From an uncultured Oscillospiraceae bacterium (GTDB taxonomy: Bacteria; Bacillota; Clostridia; Oscillospirales; Oscillospiraceae): a DNA stretch of 64,000 nucleotides. Within the stretch, counting starts at the first letter, position 1. Every line of letters begins with the position of its first letter. A model generated the notes under the pieces. That model was not told the origin of the DNA and did not search any database. It worked only from the letters and a program-made list of their open reading frames with translations. The stretch covers positions 1 to 64,000 of the forward strand of contig CANRIF010000001.1 in the NCBI GenBank assembly GCA_947630645.1, written 5' to 3'. Shown piece after piece: positions 1 through 8,006 of the stretch. A program made the translations under genes and the position numbers.

Positions 1-60
1 CCCGTATTTCACCGCGATAGGCGTGACGATATCCCGAAGCTCGCGTACTGTGTATATCAA
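1..60 (-). CDS. Nucleotidyltransferase (MNT-like), N-terminal fragment cut by window edge
   Basis: Only the first 20 codons are in the window; the gene continues beyond position 1. The peptide begins IYTVRELRDIVTPIAVKYG after a TTG start, which resembles the opening helix of small MNT-type nucleotidyltransferases (usually followed by a GSYARG loop that would lie outside). A good ribosome binding site (GGGAGGG, complement of about 68-74) sits 7 nt before the TTG, which decides the start. Such proteins are often the antitoxin half of HEPN/MNT pairs or adenylyltransferases; the partner cannot be seen here. The family call is an inference from 20 residues. Confidence 0.45.
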   Translation of the reverse strand, partial: MIYTVRELRDIVTPIAVKYG

Positions 61-117
61 AGGCGTTCCCTCCCTTCACTTTCATCTTACTATCATTATA
101 GGCAAATTGCAAGGAGG

Positions 118-150
118 AAAAACACCGGGACGGCGGAAGCTGTCCCGGTG
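118..150 (-). terminator. Intrinsic terminator after the TrmN6-like gene
   Basis: A perfect 9-bp stem (CACCGGGAC / GTCCCGGTG, 123-131 with 142-150) is followed on the minus strand by five T residues (118-122). It lies 5 nt beyond the stop codon of the methyltransferase gene and ends that minus-strand transcript before the next gene starts. Confidence 0.8.
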
Positions 151-155
151 ATACA

Positions 156-851
156 TTACCGCATATGGTATATCTCCCGCACCTCGGCGGTGGGGCCACC
201 GTCAGGGGCGGTGAGGATAAGGTTCGGCAGGGCGGTGAGGCCCGGTTTGCCGCCCCGGCGGCCCTCGATGAGTACCAGGACCGGGGCGCTGTCCGCCGCG
301 TGGGTCACGAACCGCAGGCGCTTGGGTTCGATGTCCGCCAGGCGCATGGCGGCGAAGATGTCGGTGAGGAACTCCGGCTTGTGGACCAGGCAGAACGACC
401 CGCCCCGGCGCAGAAGATAACTGGCCGCGCCGGAGAACTGGGCGGGGGATAGCCCGTCGGACCGGGCGGCGGCCCGGCCGGCGTCGGGGGAGGGCTTGCC
501 GGCGTAGTAATAGGGCGGGTTGCAGACCACCAGGTCGTACTCGCCGGGCCGGCCGATGGCGCGGTACTGGCGCACGTCCAGGCAGTCCACCCGGCCGGCG
601 ACGCCGTTGGCGTCGTAATTGTCCCGGCAGGCGTCCGCCGCGTCGGGGCGGATGTCCACGCTGTCATAGACCGCGTCCGGATACCGGGCGTGGAGCAGCA
701 CGGACAGCAGCCCGCCGCCGCAGCCTAAGTCCATGCACCGGGCGAAGTTTCCGGCGGAGGCGGCGAAATGGGCCAGCAGCACCGAGTCGGTGGTGATCTT
801 GAAAACAGGGTCGTCCACATAGACGGGACCCTGGGGCCAGAGCTGTTTCAT
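156..851 (-). CDS. tRNA1(Val) (adenine37-N6)-methyltransferase-like (TrmN6 family)
   Basis: Predicted 231-residue SAM-dependent N6-adenine methyltransferase of the TrmN6/YfiC type, which modifies A37 of tRNA. The N-terminus contains KITTDSVLLAHF, typical of the family; SAM motif I is MDLGCGGGLLSVLL (about residues 41-54) and the catalytic motif is NPPYYY, the NPPY signature of N6-adenine methyltransferases. The ATG at 851 is preceded by GGAGGA with good spacing, so longer in-frame versions starting at 896 are not needed. It is downstream of the ferredoxin gene on the same strand and followed by a terminator. The exact tRNA target is inferred from the family. Confidence 0.75.
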   Translation of the reverse strand: MKQLWPQGPVYVDDPVFKITTDSVLLAHFAASAGNFARCMDLGCGGGLLSVLLHARYPDAVYDSVDIRPDAADACRDNYDANGVAGRVDCLDVRQYRAIGRPGEYDLVVCNPPYYYAGKPSPDAGRAAARSDGLSPAQFSGAASYLLRRGGSFCLVHKPEFLTDIFAAMRLADIEPKRLRFVTHAADSAPVLVLIEGRRGGKPGLTALPNLILTAPDGGPTAEVREIYHMR

Positions 852-921
852 AGTGTTTCCTCCGGATATAGGTGACGGGCGGTATGCTTTGCACATACCG
901 CCCGTTCCTTTTGCCTGTGGA

Positions 922-1092
922 TCACTCCTCGGCGATCGCGCTCATGGGGCACTGGTCGGCGCAGGAACCACAGCTGATGCACTTGTCGGCGTCGATGACA
1001 TAGTGGGCATCGCCCTCGCTGATAGCCTCGACGGGGCACTGATCGGCGCAGGAGCCGCAGCTGATGCAGGCGTCAGAGATCTTATAAGCCAT
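922..1092 (-). CDS. Small 2[4Fe-4S] ferredoxin
   Basis: A 56-residue low-potential bacterial ferredoxin that carries electrons between cytoplasmic redox enzymes. Two copies of the cluster-binding motif are visible, each CISCGSCADQCP (CxxCxxCxxxCP), at residues 9-20 and 38-49, giving all eight cysteine ligands. The two halves are internal repeats, as usual for clostridial ferredoxins. The ATG at 1092 has GGAGG upstream. The gene stands 70 nt upstream of the methyltransferase gene and is divergent from clpC. Identification is firm; its redox partners cannot be told from here. Confidence 0.93.
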   Translation of the reverse strand: MAYKISDACISCGSCADQCPVEAISEGDAHYVIDADKCISCGSCADQCPMSAIAEE

Positions 1093-1235
1093 TTCGATTA
1101 CCTCCGTTTTTTATGTACGCACCCATACTAACATACATGACAGGGGAATTGCAATAGTTTTTTGTTCTTTCCAAAAATAAACGGATCCGACAAAGAAACC
1201 AACGTCTCTCGCGCTTTTATTTGCCGCCGGACGGC

Positions 1236-1241
1236 TATAAT
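1236..1241 (+). promoter_or_regulatory. Candidate -10 element for clpC
   Basis: A perfect TATAAT lies 22 nt before the clpC ATG, which would give a very short leader containing the GGAGG ribosome binding site. No convincing -35 box is seen at the usual distance, and no CtsR-type GGTCAAA repeats were seen in the 170-bp space shared with the divergent ferredoxin gene. Confidence 0.4.
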
Positions 1242-1263
1242 CCTGACTGGAGGCGATGGAGAG

Positions 1264-3729
1264 ATGAAGAACACGGAGCGGTTCACCCTGCGGGCGCGGA
1301 AGGCCATCGAGGAGGCCTACGAGGCCAGCCGGCGGCTGGGCCACAGCTATGTGGGTACGGAACACCTGCTCATCGGGCTGATGCGGGAGGGGGAGGGCCT
1401 TGCCTGCCGGTGCCTGCGCCGGGCGGGGCTGGAGGAGCCGGCGCTGACGGAACTGGTCACCAGCGCCGTGGGCCGGGGCGTACCGGGGCCGCCCGCCCAG
1501 GGGCTGACCCCCAAGGCCCGGCGGTGCATCGAGCTGGCCTGCGCCGACGCGGCCCGGCTGGGCCACAGCTTCGTGGGCACGGAGCATCTGCTCATGGGCA
1601 TCCTGCGCCAGCCCGACTGCGCCGGGACCCGGGCCGTGGAGGAGGCGGGGGCGGACCCGGACAGGCTGTACACCGAGGTGGTGGACCTGTTCGACCGGCC
1701 GGAGTACCGGGTCCGGCCGGAGGAGGGCGCGGTCCGCACCGCCTCCCGCCGCAGCGAGACAAAGACCCTGGACCAGTTCGGCCGGGACCTGACGGACATG
1801 GCCGCCCGGGGCCAGCTGGACCCGGTGATCGGCCGGGAGCGGGAGCTGGAGCGGGTCATCCAGATCCTGTCCCGCCGGACGAAGAACAACCCCATCCTGA
1901 TCGGGGAGCCGGGGGTGGGAAAGACGGCGGTGGCGGAGGCGCTGGCCCGGCGGGTGGCGGCCGGGGACGTGCCGGAGCATCTGCGGAAAAAGCGGGTGGT
2001 GGCCCTGGACATCCCCTCCATGCTGGCCGGGACCAAGTACCGGGGCGACTTTGAGGACCGGGTCAAGACGGTCATCCGGGAGGTGAGCCGGGCCGGAGAT
2101 GTGATCCTGTTCGTGGACGAGATGCACACCATCGTGGGCGCCGGGGCGGCGGAAGGGGCCATCGACGCGGCCAATATTTTGAAGCCCGCCCTGGGCCGGG
2201 GCCTCGTCCAGATCATCGGGGCCACCACCGTGGAGGAGTACCGGACCCATGTGGAGAAGGACGCGGCGCTGGAGCGGCGGTTCCAGCCGGTGACCGTGGC
2301 GGAGCCGAGCCGGGAGGAGAGCATCCGCATCCTGAAGGGCCTGCGGGACCGGTACGAGAGCCATCACCACCTGGTCATCACCGACGAGGCCGTCACCGCG
2401 GCGGTGGACCTGTCGGCCCGGTATATCCCGGACCGCTATCTGCCGGACAAGGCGGTGGACCTCATCGACGAGGCGGCCAGCCGGGTGCGTATGGCGGGGG
2501 AGCGGGTGCCGGAGGGGGTGAAGGCGGCCCAGGAGCGGGTGCAGAGCCTCCAGGCGGCCATCGACGCGGCGGTGAAGCACCAGGACTTCGAGGGGGCGGC
2601 GTCCCTGCGGGACCAGGAGCGGACCCAGCGCCGGGAGCTGGACGCGGCCCGCAGCGACTGGGCCGCCCGCACCGCCGGGCGGATGCGCCCCGTGGGGGCG
2701 GAGGACGTGGCGGCGGTGGTGTCCGGCTGGACGGGCATCCCGGTGGAGAGCCTGACCCGGGAGGAGAGCGAGCGGCTGCGGAGCCTGGAGCAGATCATCC
2801 ACCGGCGGCTCATCGGCCAGGACGAGGCGGTGGACGCCGTGTGCCGGGCCATAAGGCTGGGCCGGGTGGGACTGGCGGACCCGGGCCGGCCGGTGGGCAG
2901 CTTCCTTTTTCTTGGCCCCACCGGCGTGGGGAAGACGGAACTGTGCCGGGCCTTGGCGGAGGCGGTGTACGGCGACGAGCAGGCCATCGTTCGGGTAGAT
3001 ATGTCCGAGTATATGGAGAAGCACGCTGTCAGCCGTCTTATCGGCGCGCCGCCGGGATATGTGGGCCACGACGAGGGCGGATACCTCACCGAGAAGGTGC
3101 GCCGCAGGCCCTGGAGCGTGGTGCTGTTCGACGAGATGGAGAAGGCTCACGAGGACGTGTGGGGGTTGCTGCTGCAGATATTGGAGGACGGCATTCTCAC
3201 CGACAGCCACGGCCGGCGGACGGACTTCAAAAACACGGTGGTGGTGATGACCTCCAACGTGGGCGCCCAGGCTGCGGCAGGCGGGGCGCGGCCGCTGGGC
3301 TTTTCCGGCGGGGAGGACGGCGCCGAGGCCCGGTACGGGCGGCTGCGGGAGCGGGTGATGGAGGAGGCCCGGCAGGTGTTCCGGCCGGAGCTTCTGAACC
3401 GCATCGACGCGGTGGTGGTGTTCCGGCCCCTGGAGCGGGCGCAGATGCGCGCCATCGCGGCCCAGCTTCTGGAAAAGGTGGCCCGGCGGCTGGCGGAAAA
3501 GGGCGTGGCCATGGAGACGGCGCCGGAGGCGCTGGACGCCCTGGCGGAGCAGGGCTACGACCCGGCCTACGGCGCCCGGCCGCTGCGCCGGTGCGTGCGC
3601 CGGCAGGTGGAGGACGCCCTGGCCCGGATGCTGCTGGACGGCACGCTGGAAAAGGGCGACAGGGTCCGGATCGCGGTCCGGGACGGGGCGGTGGTCCCGG
3701 AAAAGGTTGACGGCGGCGGCGAAGAATGA
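1264..3729 (+). CDS. clpC: ClpC-type AAA+ unfoldase
   Basis: An 821-residue Hsp100 ATPase that unfolds proteins and feeds them to ClpP in the cytoplasm. Order of parts: two Clp N-domain repeats (about 1-145, each with GHSYVGTEHLL or GHSFVGTEHLL), AAA domain 1 with Walker A GEPGVGKT (residues 214-221) and Walker B VILFVDE, a middle region with a UVR-like segment (HQDFEGAASLRDQE), AAA domain 2 with Walker A GPTGVGKT (from about 551) and Walker B VVLFDEMEKAH, and a C-terminal D2-small domain. Length and order match ClpC. Start chosen at 1264 because the family begins with RFT..A..A and GGAGG lies just upstream. The mcsA/mcsB/ctsR genes that often accompany clpC are not adjacent. Confidence 0.9.
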   Translation: MKNTERFTLRARKAIEEAYEASRRLGHSYVGTEHLLIGLMREGEGLACRCLRRAGLEEPALTELVTSAVGRGVPGPPAQGLTPKARRCIELACADAARLGHSFVGTEHLLMGILRQPDCAGTRAVEEAGADPDRLYTEVVDLFDRPEYRVRPEEGAVRTASRRSETKTLDQFGRDLTDMAARGQLDPVIGRERELERVIQILSRRTKNNPILIGEPGVGKTAVAEALARRVAAGDVPEHLRKKRVVALDIPSMLAGTKYRGDFEDRVKTVIREVSRAGDVILFVDEMHTIVGAGAAEGAIDAANILKPALGRGLVQIIGATTVEEYRTHVEKDAALERRFQPVTVAEPSREESIRILKGLRDRYESHHHLVITDEAVTAAVDLSARYIPDRYLPDKAVDLIDEAASRVRMAGERVPEGVKAAQERVQSLQAAIDAAVKHQDFEGAASLRDQERTQRRELDAARSDWAARTAGRMRPVGAEDVAAVVSGWTGIPVESLTREESERLRSLEQIIHRRLIGQDEAVDAVCRAIRLGRVGLADPGRPVGSFLFLGPTGVGKTELCRALAEAVYGDEQAIVRVDMSEYMEKHAVSRLIGAPPGYVGHDEGGYLTEKVRRRPWSVVLFDEMEKAHEDVWGLLLQILEDGILTDSHGRRTDFKNTVVVMTSNVGAQAAAGGARPLGFSGGEDGAEARYGRLRERVMEEARQVFRPELLNRIDAVVVFRPLERAQMRAIAAQLLEKVARRLAEKGVAMETAPEALDALAEQGYDPAYGARPLRRCVRRQVEDALARMLLDGTLEKGDRVRIAVRDGAVVPEKVDGGGEE

Positions 3730-3742
3730 TAAAATCCCCCGA

Positions 3743-3780
3743 GGGGACGGGCGTTTCACCCGTCCCCTTCCGAGTTTTTT
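3743..3780 (+). terminator. Probable terminator after clpC
   Basis: Nine-base-pair stem GGGGACGGG / CCCGTCCCC (3743-3751 with 3759-3767), followed after a short spacer by six T residues (3775-3780). The T run is slightly distant, so termination may be partial; the thioesterase gene starts only 17 nt later. Confidence 0.5.
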
Positions 3781-3796
3781 GAGGGAGGTCCTGGCT

Positions 3797-4198
3797 ATGT
3801 CCGCGCAGGAGGAATTGAAAGCGCGCATCAACAGAGATAACGGCTTTATGAGCTATAACGGCATCACCGTCGCCGAGGTGGGCAAGGGCGAGTGCCTGTG
3901 CCGGGTGGAGGTGGGGCAGAACGGCCTCAACCCCCACGGCATCGCCCACGGCGGGCTGCTGTTCACCCTGTGCGACACCGCCGCGGGCATCGCCGCCAGC
4001 ACCACCGGGCGGAAGGTGGTCTCCCGCGCGTCGGATATGCACTTTCTCCGCCCCGGCCTGCCGGGGGTCCTGACCGCCCGGGGCCAGGTGGTCCAGGCGG
4101 GGAGCCGGACCGCCCTGTGTACCGCCGAGGTGCGGGACGAAAAGGGCGAGCTGGTGGCCACAGCCAGCTTTGAGATGTTCTTCCTGGACGGGGAGTGA
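3797..4198 (+). CDS. PaaI-like hotdog-fold thioesterase
   Basis: A 133-residue hotdog-fold protein predicted to hydrolyse acyl-CoA thioesters in the cytoplasm. The segment NPHGIAHGGLLFTLCDTAAG (about residues 38-57) carries the HGG and acidic residues that mark the PaaI/YdiI active site, and SRASDMHFLRP corresponds to the second conserved strand. The chosen ATG at 3797 follows GGGAGG; the longer frame that starts inside the upstream gene is unlikely. In this family the substrate varies (phenylacetyl-, hydroxybenzoyl- or other CoA esters) and no neighbouring gene narrows it down. Confidence 0.8.
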   Translation: MSAQEELKARINRDNGFMSYNGITVAEVGKGECLCRVEVGQNGLNPHGIAHGGLLFTLCDTAAGIAASTTGRKVVSRASDMHFLRPGLPGVLTARGQVVQAGSRTALCTAEVRDEKGELVATASFEMFFLDGE

Positions 4199-4204
4199 CT
4201 GGCC

Positions 4205-5122
4205 CTAGGCCGGGACGAGGCGCACCAGTTCGGTGCCGGGGTAGTAGTGGGCCAGGATGTCCCGGTAGCCCAGCCCCTGGGCGGCGTAGGTCCGGGCGCC
4301 GTACTGGCTCATGCCCACCCCGTGGCCGTAGCCGGAGACGGTGAAGGTGAACACGTCCCCATCCCAGGCGACGGAGAACGCGGTGCTTCGTAGGCCCAGG
4401 GCGGCGCGCACCTCGGCGCCGGTGAACGTCCGGCCGCAGAACACCGCCCGGCTGACCCGGCCCGCCCCGTCTGTCTCCAGCCCCTCCGCCCAGGCGGACG
4501 GGTCCCGGAGGGGCGTCAGGCCGAGGGCCTTGGCCAGCTGCGCCGCCGAGAAGACGGCGTCGGTGACGAGGCCGGGGGTGTCCTCGGGCCGCTCCGGGCT
4601 CTCCACACTGATAAGATAGGGCAGCGGCGACCAGATGGCGCCGCTGTCCTCGGTGCATCCCAGGGAACTGGCGTGGAAGGCCGCCTGGATGGGCTCACCG
4701 CCGTAGGCCAGGTACTCCCCGTCGGTGCCGGATACGGCGGTGCGGACGGCGCGCAGGTCCTTCCCGAAGTCCGCGCCCCAGCGCTCCCGCAGGGCCTGCT
4801 CGTCCAGCCATGCCAGGCAGCAGCTGCTGTCCGTACACACGGCGGCGTCCCCGTGGCGGCGGCAGGACAGGGCGTAGGTCCGCGCCGCCACGGCCTGGGC
4901 CTTGAGGGCCTCGGCGCCGAAGGAGACGGGCATCTCCGCCGCCACGGCCAGGGGCAGATACTCCGCCATGGTCACCGTCCGGGGCCCATCCGGGGTATAC
5001 AGGGTCAGGATGGTGCGGCTGTCGGCGCTGCTGGCGGCCGGACCGCCGCCCCGCAGGTAGAACAGCCCCGCCAGCACCCAAAAAAGGACCGCCCAGCAGG
5101 CAAAACGAACGGTGCGCTTCAT
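4205..5122 (-). CDS. spoIID: SpoIID/LytB-type peptidoglycan lytic transglycosylase
   Basis: A 305-residue protein with one N-terminal membrane segment (about residues 8-24, FACWAVLFWVLAGLFYL) followed by an extracytoplasmic SpoIID domain. In endospore formers SpoIID cleaves denuded glycan strands during engulfment. Visible hallmarks are the segment AFHASSLGCTEDSGAIW and the C-terminal GYGHGVGMSQYGA motif, which is diagnostic. Start at 5122 has a G-rich ribosome binding site. It faces the thioesterase gene tail to tail, with only 6 nt between stops. A LytB-like amidase enhancer is the alternative reading; the length fits SpoIID better. Confidence 0.85.
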   Translation of the reverse strand: MKRTVRFACWAVLFWVLAGLFYLRGGGPAASSADSRTILTLYTPDGPRTVTMAEYLPLAVAAEMPVSFGAEALKAQAVAARTYALSCRRHGDAAVCTDSSCCLAWLDEQALRERWGADFGKDLRAVRTAVSGTDGEYLAYGGEPIQAAFHASSLGCTEDSGAIWSPLPYLISVESPERPEDTPGLVTDAVFSAAQLAKALGLTPLRDPSAWAEGLETDGAGRVSRAVFCGRTFTGAEVRAALGLRSTAFSVAWDGDVFTFTVSGYGHGVGMSQYGARTYAAQGLGYRDILAHYYPGTELVRLVPA

Positions 5123-5232
5123 GGCGGCACAGCCCCCTTTCCCGCCCCATCCCCGCCCGGGCGCTATTGACGGGACGGCGGGATGGGTATATAATCTGCG
5201 TTGAAAAATAGTATGGGATAGCGGGGCGGCTT

Positions 5233-6030
5233 ATGCGAAGCGAAGCGTATAAATTATCGGGATTCACCGTCGTGATCAGCGCCGTGGGCTTTCTGCTCCG
5301 GTGGCTGCAGGATATGCAGATCCAGGACCCGGTGAACGGCCTGGCGCGGTATGCGCCCATCAGCTTTCTGGTGGCGGGGATCGTCATCGTGGCGGCGGCG
5401 GGTCTGGTGGGATTCGTGTTCCACCTGCGGCAGTTCGACGCGCCCACCGCGCCGGAGGAGGCCCTGGCCGGGCGCACGCCGGTGTACGGCGTCATCTCCC
5501 TGCTGCCGGCGGTGCTGCTGGCGGCGGCGGGGGTCTACCGGGCCATCTTCCCCGGGGATACCCTGTGGCCCACCATGCACCGCATCTGCGGCGTGGCCAT
5601 GGTGGTGGGGGCGTTCGGCGCCGGGACGCTGGCTCTGAACATCGCCAAGCCGGACCAGGACGCCGCCCGGCGGCGGGGGGCCGTGCTTATGCTGGTCTTT
5701 GCCGTGGTCTGGCTGGTGACCGGATACCGGGACGCGGCCACGGACCCCATCGTGTGGCGGTTCGCGCCGGAGATATTGGCCGAGTGCGCCGTGCTTCTGG
5801 CCATCTACTACACGGCGGGGTACTTCTTCCACGCCGCCCGTCCCTGGCGGACGCTGATCAGCTGCGATCTGGGCGCCATGCTGTGCATCATGTGCGCCAT
5901 CGACGACAACGGCATGGCCCAGAGCGTCACCCTGGCGGCCATGGCGTTCCAGCTGCTCATATGGGCCTTCGTGGTCTCGGAGAACCTCCGCACGAAGCCG
6001 CTGACGCCGGGGAGCGGACCGGAGAACTGA
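5233..6030 (+). CDS. Polytopic membrane protein of unknown function
   Basis: A 265-residue hydrophobic protein with roughly seven predicted membrane segments (for example about 38-62, 84-101, 113-133, 149-165, 182-203, 211-221 and 228-247). No catalytic motif is recognised. The start ATG at 5233 is preceded by GGGGCGG. It is divergent from spoIID with about 110 nt between them and stands 63 nt before the ATP-grasp gene. Function is not assigned. Confidence 0.6.
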   Translation: MRSEAYKLSGFTVVISAVGFLLRWLQDMQIQDPVNGLARYAPISFLVAGIVIVAAAGLVGFVFHLRQFDAPTAPEEALAGRTPVYGVISLLPAVLLAAAGVYRAIFPGDTLWPTMHRICGVAMVVGAFGAGTLALNIAKPDQDAARRRGAVLMLVFAVVWLVTGYRDAATDPIVWRFAPEILAECAVLLAIYYTAGYFFHAARPWRTLISCDLGAMLCIMCAIDDNGMAQSVTLAAMAFQLLIWAFVVSENLRTKPLTPGSGPEN

Positions 6031-6093
6031 TAAAACGCGGCGGCATCTGATGGGGATGCCGCCTTTCGTATTGGACGAAAAGGGGGGCGGGAT

Positions 6094-7266
6094 GTGACCG
6101 CCATCGTCACCGACGTGCATTACCGGATGTCCCTCGCCCTGATCCGGGACCTGGGCCAGGCGGGGGCGGAGGTCATCGCCTGCGAGAAGGAGGGCCTGCC
6201 CGCCCTGGGCGCGGCCTCCCGCTGGTGCAAAGAGTTGGTCCGCCTGCCAGAGGAGGGATGGGCGGACGGACTGTGGGAACTGTGCCGGACGGTGGGGCGC
6301 CAGCGTGGCTGCCGGCCGGCGCTGCTGCCGGTGGGGGCCGGGACCCTGGGGCTGCTGGCCCGGGAGAGGGAGCGGTTTCAGGATGTCTGCGGCCTGTGCA
6401 TCCCCACGGCGGAGCAGCTGGCGCTCTTCAACAGCAAGGCGGCGGTGAACGCTCTGGCCTGGTCGCTGGGCATCCCCGTGCCGGACCAGTTCGTCCGGGC
6501 GGCGGGGGAGAGCGCGGCGGACTTCGCCGCCCGGCTGCCCATGCCCTGCGTGGTCAAGCCGGACTGGGGGGAGGGCCTGGGCCTGCCCGCCGGAGCGCGG
6601 TACGTCGTCGCCCGGACGCCGGGGGAGGCGGCGGACGCCTATGAGCGGTTCGCGGCCATGGCCGGCGGAGGACCCATCGTCCAAGGCTATCTTCCCGGCC
6701 GGGCATTGGGCTGCTCCGTGATCGCGGACGGCGGCCGGGTGGCGGCCTGCCTGTGCCACCGGCGGATACGGGAATGGCCTGTGTCCGGCGGGCCGTCTAC
6801 CTGCTGCGAGAGCGTGCAGGCGCCGGAGCTGGAGGAACACGTCCGGCATCTGGCGGCGCACACGGGCCTCACCGGCCCGGCCATGTTCGAGTTCAAGGAG
6901 GACGCCGCTGGCGTGCCCCGGCTGCTGGAGGTCAACCCCCGCGTCTGGGGCTCCTATCCCCTGACCCGGGCGGCGAAGACCGGGATGAGCCTGACCTGGG
7001 CCGCCCTGGCCTGGAACGGGGCCAACGCCGCCTCGCCCGTCCCGCTGCCGGCGTCCGCCCCCTTCCGGCGGGCAAAGCTCTCCTTCGGCGCGTCCGAACT
7101 GGCCGCGGCGGCGGGGTATCTCCGGGCCGGACGGCCCGGCATGGGCCTGCGTGCCATAGGAAGTGCGCTGGACCCCTTTGGAAAGAAGGGCGTTTTCGAG
7201 TGGGGCGACCCCCGGCCGGGGCTGGCCTACGGGAGGACGCTGCTGAAGAGAGGACGGAGAGAATGA
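6094..7266 (+). CDS. ATP-grasp enzyme (carboxylate-amine/thiol ligase type)
   Basis: A 390-residue cytoplasmic ATP-grasp protein. The N-terminal half looks like a pre-ATP-grasp Rossmann domain; the ATP-grasp fold follows with VVKPDWGEG (nucleotide-binding lysine, about residue 153), a lid with GYLPGRALGCSVI, and the metal-binding end MFEFKED...LLEVNPRVWGSYPL. It starts with GTG behind GGGGGGCGG. Its stop overlaps the next ATG (ATGA), so translation of the trio with the PHP and deacetylase genes is coupled. The acceptor substrate cannot be read from sequence; coupling to a cell-surface deacetylase suggests a wall or exopolysaccharide modification, which is inference. Confidence 0.75.
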   Translation: MTAIVTDVHYRMSLALIRDLGQAGAEVIACEKEGLPALGAASRWCKELVRLPEEGWADGLWELCRTVGRQRGCRPALLPVGAGTLGLLARERERFQDVCGLCIPTAEQLALFNSKAAVNALAWSLGIPVPDQFVRAAGESAADFAARLPMPCVVKPDWGEGLGLPAGARYVVARTPGEAADAYERFAAMAGGGPIVQGYLPGRALGCSVIADGGRVAACLCHRRIREWPVSGGPSTCCESVQAPELEEHVRHLAAHTGLTGPAMFEFKEDAAGVPRLLEVNPRVWGSYPLTRAAKTGMSLTWAALAWNGANAASPVPLPASAPFRRAKLSFGASELAAAAGYLRAGRPGMGLRAIGSALDPFGKKGVFEWGDPRPGLAYGRTLLKRGRRE

Positions 7267-8006
7267 GCCTGTTCCGGGCCGACCTGCATATACACACCGA
7301 CGCCTCCGGGGACGGCCGTTCCGACCTGGCGGCGCTGGCGGCGGCGGCGAAGGCCGCGGGCCTGGACGCCATCGCTGTCACGGATCACGACCGCTGCACC
7401 CCCGTGCCGGAGCGCATGGACGGGGTGCTGCTGATCCCTGGCTGCGAGATCGCCACCGCCGGGGGCCACATGACGGGGCTGTTTCTGGCCCGGCCCGTGG
7501 ACCTGGCGGCGCTGGGTCATCGACCGGAGCCGGCGGCGGCTGCTGCGGCGGTCCACGCGGCGGGGGGCCTGGCGGTGCTGGCCCACCCCTACGAACATCG
7601 GGACCCGGACGAGCGGTGGCTCACCGCTGGGCTGGACGGGGTGGAGACGGCCAACGCCCGGGCGGATATGAAGGACCCCCGCGCCAACGTCAAGGCCGCG
7701 GCCCTGGCGGAAAAGCTGGGCTGTGCCGCCGTGGGCGGCAGCGACGGCCACCACACCGGGGAGGTGGGCAACGCCTATACCGAGATCGAGGCTGCGTCCC
7801 CGGACCTGGACGCTCTGCGCCGGGCGGTGCGGGACGGCCGCTGCCGGGCGGTGCTGCGCCGCCGGACCGGGTGGATGCAAAAGGGCCTGTCCCAGTGGCG
7901 GGCCGCCCGGCGGCACGGGGGGCTGCGCCGCCTGGCCCACGGGCTGGCCTATCTTGCCAAGTGCGCCGTTTGGGCGGCGCTGGAGAGGGTGAGGGGGAGA
8001 GCATGA
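7263..8006 (+). CDS. PHP-domain metal-dependent phosphoesterase
   Basis: A 247-residue PHP-family enzyme (members include histidinol phosphatase and RNase AM/YciV-like 3'-5' phosphatases). Metal ligands visible: DLHIHTDASGDG (H9, H11), AVTDHD, GCEI, LAHPYEH and the late GSDGHH. The size fits the YciV/TrpH-like single-domain members. It overlaps the ATP-grasp gene by ATGA at its start and the deacetylase gene by ATGA at its end. Substrate is unassigned; a phosphorylated intermediate of the same pathway is possible. Confidence 0.78.
   Translation: MSLFRADLHIHTDASGDGRSDLAALAAAAKAAGLDAIAVTDHDRCTPVPERMDGVLLIPGCEIATAGGHMTGLFLARPVDLAALGHRPEPAAAAAAVHAAGGLAVLAHPYEHRDPDERWLTAGLDGVETANARADMKDPRANVKAAALAEKLGCAAVGGSDGHHTGEVGNAYTEIEAASPDLDALRRAVRDGRCRAVLRRRTGWMQKGLSQWRAARRHGGLRRLAHGLAYLAKCAVWAALERVRGRA

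Noticed and set aside
1111-3831. Very long minus-strand frame opposite clpC (906 codons)
   Set aside because: It is the antisense shadow of a well-supported ClpC gene in GC-rich DNA; the protein is low complexity in Arg/Pro/His and has no ribosome binding site or domain.
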